The position numbers and the translations under genes were made by a program. Positions 6,550 through 10,517 of a stretch of 10,517 nucleotides of DNA are shown here, one piece after another (the stretch's first letter is position 1; every line of letters starts with the position of its first letter). Source of the DNA: Alphaproteobacteria bacterium. GTDB lineage: Bacteria > Pseudomonadota > Gammaproteobacteria > JAGOUN01. A model generated the notes under the pieces. That model was given only the letters and a program-made list of their open reading frames with translations. It was not told the origin of the DNA and did not search any database. The stretch covers positions 1 to 10,517 of the forward strand of contig JAGKWX010000037.1 of NCBI GenBank assembly GCA_021151585.1, given 5' to 3'.

Positions 6550-7395
6550 ATGCAAAGTTTATATAATGATATTTTTTTACGTAACTACGGTGTAATTAAT
6601 AATGAAGAGCAAATGCTATTATCAAACGCCAAAGTCACGGTTGTTGGCGCTGGTGGCGTTGGAGGCATTAGCTTAATTAGCCTGGCGCGCATGGGTTTTG
6701 GTCATATTCATGTAATCGATATGGATGTTTTCGAATTAAGTAATATTAATCGACAAATGTTATCTGGCGTTTCTCGCACTGGCCATTCTAAAGCATTATG
6801 TGCAGAAGAGACTCTAAAAGATATTAACCCAAAAATTGATGTGCGCGTAACACAAGAGAAATTAGTCGAAGAGAATGCTGAGCGTTTATTTACTGGTTCA
6901 GATGTGATTGTTGACGCCACTGATAATTTGGTTTCACGCGTTATCATTCATAGAGCTGCGCAATCGATGCAAATTCCTTCGATCTGGATTGCTGTAACCC
7001 CCCCTTTTCGCGGCGGTGTTATGACATTTTCGCATAATACGCCCCCTTATGAATGTGTATTACGTCATCCATCTTACCAACAACCTTTAACGGCAGAAGT
7101 TGTCCAAAAAATTACTCAGATAAAAAATGAACGCGCAAAAAACTCTGTGGAATTTGGCGCTTTAAGCGAATGGTCCGATGCCTTTGTTAAAGGTGAAACG
7201 CCATGGGCTGTTTTATGCCCAATAGCAAACATCGTTGGAATTTTAGCCAGCTTTGAGGTATTTAAAGTCGTATTGAAACGACCAAATTTATCACCAATAT
7301 ATGCACCAAAACTTGTAAAAATTAACTTGGCTGATACTCATATGGTCACAGTAGAAGAACCAGAAAACGGGAGCTGGGATAATGCATTTTTATAA
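6550..7395 (+). CDS. E1-like (ThiF/MoeB/HesA) adenylyltransferase, Cys-containing paralog
   Basis: Second E1-like enzyme, 281 residues, clearly paralogous to the preceding one along its whole length. It has GAGGVGG (33-39), the acidic strand VIDMD (55-59), NINRQ (65-69), VDATDN (121-126) and a Cys in PPYECVLRHP (C169 in 165-174). That is the position of the acyl/thiol-transferring Cys in ThiF/MoeB-like proteins (usual form PCYRCLYP). It therefore keeps both adenylation and possible thioester chemistry, while its partner keeps only the adenylation core. CxxC zinc motifs are missing. The end, NGSWDNAFL, repeats the partner's LGLWDAGSL. It begins 15 nt after its partner with a ribosome binding site (GTGAGG). 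The pair may form a heterodimer, as in eukaryotic SUMO/NEDD8 E1s, but no ubiquitin-like protein is encoded nearby. Confidence 0.9.
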   Translation: MQSLYNDIFLRNYGVINNEEQMLLSNAKVTVVGAGGVGGISLISLARMGFGHIHVIDMDVFELSNINRQMLSGVSRTGHSKALCAEETLKDINPKIDVRVTQEKLVEENAERLFTGSDVIVDATDNLVSRVIIHRAAQSMQIPSIWIAVTPPFRGGVMTFSHNTPPYECVLRHPSYQQPLTAEVVQKITQIKNERAKNSVEFGALSEWSDAFVKGETPWAVLCPIANIVGILASFEVFKVVLKRPNLSPIYAPKLVKINLADTHMVTVEEPENGSWDNAFL

Positions 7396-8338
7396 ATTGT
7401 TACTCATAATAGTATTATTTCTTTTAAGTAAAAATGCATTTGCTGACAATCTTGTTACTCAAGATAAGTTTCTTGAGTATCATGGCCAACATATATATGT
7501 AAAAGAAAAGAAAATCAAAGATCGACAACATCTTCCCATCGTTATTTTATTAAATTCAGTAAGCCTACCTTCAGTAGAAGCATTTGATGTGCCAAACTAT
7601 TCTTTCATGGAAAATCTAGCTAATGCTGGTTATGATGTTTGGGGCTTTGACTTTATAAATCAAGGGCAATCAGCGTTCTCATACAAATATCCCTTAACAA
7701 CAGATAATGCTGTAGATCAGCTGCATTTTGTACTACAGCATATTCGAAAAGAAAATCCTCAAGAAAATGTTGCTTTGCTTGGATGGTCCTGGGGGACTAT
7801 CGTTGCATCAAAATATGCCATCCAGCATCCTGAGGATGTCAATCATTTGATTCTTTATGCGGCAATGTATTCTTCGCCTATGCCAGAACCGCAACAGAAA
7901 ATGTTTATAGTTCCTATTGATAACATCCCTGCAACTCAACCTATTGATTGGCAAATGATACAGCATCACTGGAATGCAATGTTGCCTGAACCAGAAAAAA
8001 AACAAAACAAAAAAGCAATGAAAGCTATTTCACAAGCATACTGCAATATCCAACCAGATGCTAACTGCACAGTAACACGACTAAAAGAACAAATGCGTGT
8101 TTTGATTAAGTCATGGTCTGGAAAGCCAGATTTCGATGCGAAAAAAATCACCACTCCAACTCTTATTATTTATGGCAGTGGCGATTTTTTTACTGATACG
8201 GCTTTTTTTAATCAATTAACTCGGGTTAATTATAAAGAACAAGTCGTTGTCAAAAACGCTTCACATTGGTTGCTTTATGAAGAAAAAAGAACTCTTTTAT
8301 ATCAATCAGTAATTAATTTTTTAGGTACACATGAATAG
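7382..8338 (+). CDS. Exported alpha/beta-fold hydrolase
   Basis: A 318-residue serine hydrolase. Residues 1-21 form a signal peptide: Lys at 5, a hydrophobic core 6-15, and AFA before D22, a likely signal peptidase I site. The protein should act in the periplasm or outside. The alpha/beta fold is seen in strand-rich VILLNS (54-59), GYDVWGFDF (83-91), the nucleophile elbow GWSWG (134-138, S136), the acid in YGSGDFFTD (264-272, D268 or D272) and the catalytic His in NASHW (H295). A cap-like helical insert spans about 165-250 and has two Cys (221, 229) that could form a disulfide. It overlaps the E1 gene before it by 14 nt, with GGGAG eight bases before its ATG inside that gene, so translation is coupled. 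Esterase, lipase, lactonase and peptidase are all possible. Its location outside the cytoplasm contrasts with its operon partners. Confidence 0.88.
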   Translation: MHFYKLLLIIVLFLLSKNAFADNLVTQDKFLEYHGQHIYVKEKKIKDRQHLPIVILLNSVSLPSVEAFDVPNYSFMENLANAGYDVWGFDFINQGQSAFSYKYPLTTDNAVDQLHFVLQHIRKENPQENVALLGWSWGTIVASKYAIQHPEDVNHLILYAAMYSSPMPEPQQKMFIVPIDNIPATQPIDWQMIQHHWNAMLPEPEKKQNKKAMKAISQAYCNIQPDANCTVTRLKEQMRVLIKSWSGKPDFDAKKITTPTLIIYGSGDFFTDTAFFNQLTRVNYKEQVVVKNASHWLLYEEKRTLLYQSVINFLGTHE

Positions 8339-9740
8339 TTTATCTAAACGCATACAGATTTTGGATTGCACGCTTCGTGAAGGCGAACAATCCAAGAATA
8401 TTTTATTTTCTCTCAATGAAAAACTTCATATTGTTGAACTACTAAAATCTTTTGGCGTCAACCATATTGAAATTGGCCACGCAGGAATTTCTGAACAAGA
8501 AAGGTTTATTTGCCAAAAAATTTGCTCATCAAGCGCAGATGTTGAATTTCTAGTTCATGCGCGTGCGGTAAACACTGACATTATTGCTGCTCATAGCACA
8601 GGAGCAACTTGGGTGGGTATTTGGGTATCATGCAATGATATTGCATTGGAAAATAAATTTACCAATAAATCCTTTGAGTGGATTATTGAACAAGTAAAAA
8701 ATTCTGTTACTTTAGCAAAAAATTTAGGCTTAAAAGTACGTCTTACGATTGAAGATGCTTCACGAACGCCTCTTGAACAGATCATCATAACAGCAGACGT
8801 TGCAACTCAAGCTGGCGCAGATAGAATAAGTCTGGCGGATACTGTAGGAGCGTGGTCACCTCAAGCCTGTTATAAAGTAATCAAAGCCATTGCTGAAAAT
8901 TTTTCTTGCGATATTGAAGTGCATTTGCACAATGATCTCAACTTAGCAATAGCAAATGCCGTTGCCGCCATTGAGGCCGGAGCTACCATTATTGACACAT
9001 CGATTCTTGGCGTTGGCGAAAGAGCTGGCATTTGCGATCTCTTTTCTCTGGCCATATATTTACATAAATTTCACCACCATAACAACTATCGATTTGAATT
9101 TACTCAAACGTTACAACGAACAATTCAGCAAATCGGCCACTTTTCTTTAGCGCCACACCACCCTATAGTTGGACAAAATGTATTTACGCATACTGCCAAA
9201 TATCACGTTAAAGCAGCTGAAAAAAATGTTGTGGCTTATCAATTTCTTGATCCAAAACTATTTCATCGCAATCCTGAACTGTTACCTAAACAACTGGAAA
9301 GGAAATCATACAATCGCCTTGAAAAATCGCTGCAAATTGGCAAGCCTTTTATTAAGAGTTCATCAGAATTACGTTACCATCGAGATGGCATAGGAAAACG
9401 CTGGGTTTGCATGGATAATCGGATAGATGAGCGAAGCTCATTGTATGTTATAGAACGTATTTTTAACGATCAAGAAAAGGAACTATACCAGCCACACGTT
9501 GATCGTCACGCTCATCACTGCGATAGTGTCTTTATATTTTTAGGTGATAATGAGGATGGCACAGGCTTGACCGTCATTATTAAATTTGGCCAAGGCATAA
9601 GTGAAGAAATAAAAACAATAAACAGCCCTGCTTCAATTTTTATTCCAGCCATGGTGTATCATAGCTATGAATATATTAGCGGTAGCGGCAGATTTACAAA
9701 TATAGTATTAGCGCCTAGCTATAACGATAGCCTTGTTTAA
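8331..9740 (+). CDS. Homocitrate/isopropylmalate-synthase-like enzyme fused to a cupin
   Basis: Residues 7-290 are an HMGL-like TIM barrel of the Claisen-condensing family (LeuA, NifV, CimA), which add an acetyl group from acetyl-CoA to a 2-oxo acid. Visible motifs are DCTLREGEQ (12-20, metal and base residues), EIGHAG (47-52), LTIEDASR (138-145), HLHND (198-202, metal His pair), GVGERAG (227-233) and HHPIVGQNVF (276-285). The Asn that normally follows GERAG is Ile here (I234). The LeuA-type regulatory C-terminal domain is absent. Instead, residues about 345-469 form a cupin-like barrel with HVDRHAHHCD (389-398), G405 and PAMVYH (439-444), which together could bind a metal. This is not a standard LeuA or NifV. 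It overlaps the hydrolase by 8 nt and is the last gene of the operon. The true oxo-acid substrate and the cupin's role, catalytic or sensory, cannot be read from sequence. Confidence 0.88.
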   Translation: MNSLSKRIQILDCTLREGEQSKNILFSLNEKLHIVELLKSFGVNHIEIGHAGISEQERFICQKICSSSADVEFLVHARAVNTDIIAAHSTGATWVGIWVSCNDIALENKFTNKSFEWIIEQVKNSVTLAKNLGLKVRLTIEDASRTPLEQIIITADVATQAGADRISLADTVGAWSPQACYKVIKAIAENFSCDIEVHLHNDLNLAIANAVAAIEAGATIIDTSILGVGERAGICDLFSLAIYLHKFHHHNNYRFEFTQTLQRTIQQIGHFSLAPHHPIVGQNVFTHTAKYHVKAAEKNVVAYQFLDPKLFHRNPELLPKQLERKSYNRLEKSLQIGKPFIKSSSELRYHRDGIGKRWVCMDNRIDERSSLYVIERIFNDQEKELYQPHVDRHAHHCDSVFIFLGDNEDGTGLTVIIKFGQGISEEIKTINSPASIFIPAMVYHSYEYISGSGRFTNIVLAPSYNDSLV

Positions 9741-9767
9741 ACTTAACCTGCAGCAAACCAAAATATC

Positions 9768-9779
9768 GCAAAATTTTGC
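9768..9779. promoter_or_regulatory. 12-bp palindrome upstream of the sRNA
   Basis: GCAAAATTTTGC is a perfect palindrome 15 bp before the GacA/LetA-type site. It lies after the operon without a T tract, so it is not a terminator. It may be an additional regulator site for the sRNA, or chance. Confidence 0.2.
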
Positions 9780-9794
9780 ATTATCTTAGAACGC

Positions 9795-9812
9795 TGTAAG
9801 CAATTTCTTATA
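9795..9812. promoter_or_regulatory. GacA/LetA-type upstream activating site
   Basis: TGTAAG-CAATTT-CTTATA matches the known GacA/UvrY binding consensus TGTAAG-N6-CTTACA at 11 of 12 defined bases. It lies about 165 bp before the predicted start of the sRNA, similar to the distance in Pseudomonas rsmY/rsmZ. In Legionellales the cognate response regulator is LetA. Confidence 0.8.
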
Positions 9813-9924
9813 AATGAGTAGGCTTAACCGTTTTTAATTTGCAAAGTGATACTCTATCTCATTGATTTTTAATGACTTTCTCAAATAACATCACTTTTAT
9901 TACAATCAAATGATGCTACAAGTG

Positions 9925-9952
9925 TTGATACCCTGCGGGACTGTGGCATAAT
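9925..9952 (+). promoter_or_regulatory. Promoter of the CsrB/RsmZ-type sRNA
   Basis: TTGATA (9925-9930) and CATAAT (9947-9952) are spaced by 16 bp, each one or two bases from consensus. Transcription would start near 9959, exactly at the base of the first hairpin of the RNA. Confidence 0.7.
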
Positions 9953-9958
9953 TTGTCT

Positions 9959-10145
9959 TGTTCAGGATGAACATCGCTCTAAGGATAGACCGATTTTGTA
10001 AGGAAACGTAAGTTATGGATTTGACGCTCGCACTTGACTAGGATGGTCGAATTTCCTAAGGACAAGGAAATTGTTGTGCGAACATGGATGAACTCAATGA
10101 ACGGACTCTACGAATAAGGGGCGACCGGCTACGTTGCCCCTTTTT
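9959..10145 (+). ncRNA. CsrA/RsmA-sequestering sRNA, RsmY/RsmZ/CsrB type
   Basis: The roughly 187-nt transcript has nine GGA motifs (starting at 9965, 9983, 10002, 10017, 10041, 10060, 10066, 10086, 10103); seven are ANGGA, the core recognised by CsrA. Several sit in hairpin loops. TGTTC/GAACA (9959-9973) presents AGGAT, TCTA/TAGA (9978-9989) presents AGGA, TTGAC/GTCGA (10034-10050) presents TAGGATG, and AATTTCC/GGAAATT (10050-10072) presents AAGGA. An intrinsic terminator closes the unit, a promoter opens it, and a GacA/LetA-type site lies upstream. No open frame of note runs through. Such RNAs bind several CsrA dimers and relieve translational repression; in Legionella and Coxiella relatives they switch the cell to the transmissive state. 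Whether it is the RsmY or RsmZ copy cannot be told, so no symbol is given. Confidence 0.85.
10118..10145 (+). terminator. Intrinsic terminator of the sRNA
   Basis: GGGGCGAC (10118-10125) pairs with GTTGCCCC (10133-10140), eight pairs with one G-T wobble, across a 7-nt loop, followed immediately by TTTTT (10141-10145). Confidence 0.88.
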
Positions 10146-10161
10146 CTCAATAGCAATAAGC

Positions 10162-10190
10162 TTGACAAAAAAATGCAGCTTGACTAAAAT
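10162..10190 (+). promoter_or_regulatory. Sigma70 promoter of the tamA-like gene
   Basis: TTGACA (10162-10167, consensus) and TAAAAT (10185-10190, one mismatch) are spaced by the ideal 17 bp. The start would be near 10197, about 38 nt before the ATG. It follows the sRNA terminator, so the two units are independent. Confidence 0.7.
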
Positions 10191-10234
10191 TTAATCTAAA
10201 ACATTCTCCTCTTTTTAATACCCGTGCCCTGCCT

Positions 10235-10517
10235 ATGAAGCTGTTTTTTTATATTATTTTATTTTTTTTAGGGTATGTTGCCTCTTCGCCATGTATTGCC
10301 AAAAACTATGAAAAACCTGATTACCGAATCAGAGGCGTACCAGAAAATATTCGTGACAATATCATAAATAGGCTACAAGCTTCAGGAGCAAATACACCAC
10401 AACAAATACTAAAAGAAATGATATTGGCGATCCAGCCTTACGGATACTTTCATGCGAGCATTACAGCTACAGAAACTAAAGTAGATCATAAAAATATAAG
10501 ATATTATACTATTCAAT
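10235..10517 (+). CDS. tamA: TamA-like outer-membrane assembly protein, N-terminal part
   Basis: The frame is open from ATG 10235 to the window end (94 codons), so the gene is truncated by the window. Residues 1-22 are a signal peptide: Lys at 2, a very hydrophobic core 3-15, and a likely cut after CIA. The mature start YRIRGVPENIRDNIINRL, then a helix and QPYGYFHASI, then YYTI near the end, has the beta-helix-helix-beta layout and the GYF/GYY signature of the first POTRA domain of TamA (Omp85/BamA superfamily). TamA inserts into the outer membrane and, with TamB, moves proteins or lipids across the envelope. The barrel and a following tamB are outside the window, so a different Omp85 member is possible. 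No strong ribosome binding site precedes the ATG. Confidence 0.65.
   Translation, partial: MKLFFYIILFFLGYVASSPCIAKNYEKPDYRIRGVPENIRDNIINRLQASGANTPQQILKEMILAIQPYGYFHASITATETKVDHKNIRYYTIQ

Noticed and set aside
5671..7395. Canonical microcin C (mccB) or thiamin/molybdopterin (thiF/moeB) genes
   Set aside because: No N-terminal peptide-binding domain, no CxxC zinc motifs, and no mccC, thiS, moaD or related partner genes; only the E1 core is shared.
8956..9393. Two plus-strand ORFs (64 and 74 codons) inside the synthase-cupin gene
   Set aside because: Out-of-frame shadows of a gene with clear family motifs in the main frame.
1..10517. CRISPR array, tRNA/rRNA genes, insertion sequence
   Set aside because: No regularly spaced repeats, no tRNA-like cloverleaf motifs and no transposase gene or terminal inverted repeats were found on reading both strands.

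Overview
The window is AT-rich chromosomal DNA of a gammaproteobacterium, most likely a host-associated member of the Legionellales (Legionella/Coxiella/Berkiella-like). Three things suggest this: a CsrB/RsmY/RsmZ-type regulatory RNA with a near-perfect GacA/LetA-type upstream site, the start of a TamA-like outer-membrane assembly gene, and an orphan 507-residue protein with an acidic C-terminal region like those of Dot/Icm (type IVB) effectors. The genus is inference; no marker gene settles it.

Layout, left to right. Positions 15-197 (minus) hold a short membrane-protein C-terminal remnant. At 322-2850 (plus) is an 842-residue copper-type P1B ATPase whose phosphorylation, actuator and hinge motifs have drifted; it may not transport normally. 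Positions 2851-3319 are non-coding and contain a cluster of DnaA-box-like sites (3192-3226) next to a hairpin. A possible 53-residue protein with a strong ribosome binding site follows (3320-3481). At 3547-5070 (minus) is the candidate effector. Positions 5071-5670 are a long divergent intergenic region with two perfect palindromes, several hairpins and two overlapping mini-ORFs of 17 codons.

The most unusual part is a tight four-gene operon at 5671-9740 (plus). It holds two paralogous E1-like (ThiF/MoeB/HesA) adenylyltransferases, an exported alpha/beta hydrolase, and a homocitrate/isopropylmalate-synthase-like enzyme fused to a cupin domain. The genes are separated by 15 nt or overlap by 14 and 8 nt, so they probably act in one pathway. 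No ubiquitin-like protein, E2, JAB protease, ThiS/MoaD or exporter is visible. I infer a small-molecule or modified-peptide biosynthetic locus: carboxylate activation by the E1 pair, carbon-chain building by the Claisen-type synthase, and trimming or self-protection in the periplasm by the hydrolase. One upstream mini-ORF ends in Asn, as microcin C precursors do. That parallel is suggestive only, because the E1 proteins lack the N-terminal peptide-binding domain of MccB.

At the right end, positions 9795-10145 hold the UAS, promoter, RNA body (nine GGA motifs, several in hairpin loops) and intrinsic terminator of a CsrA-sequestering RNA. A sigma70-type promoter then leads into the truncated tamA-like gene, which runs off the window.
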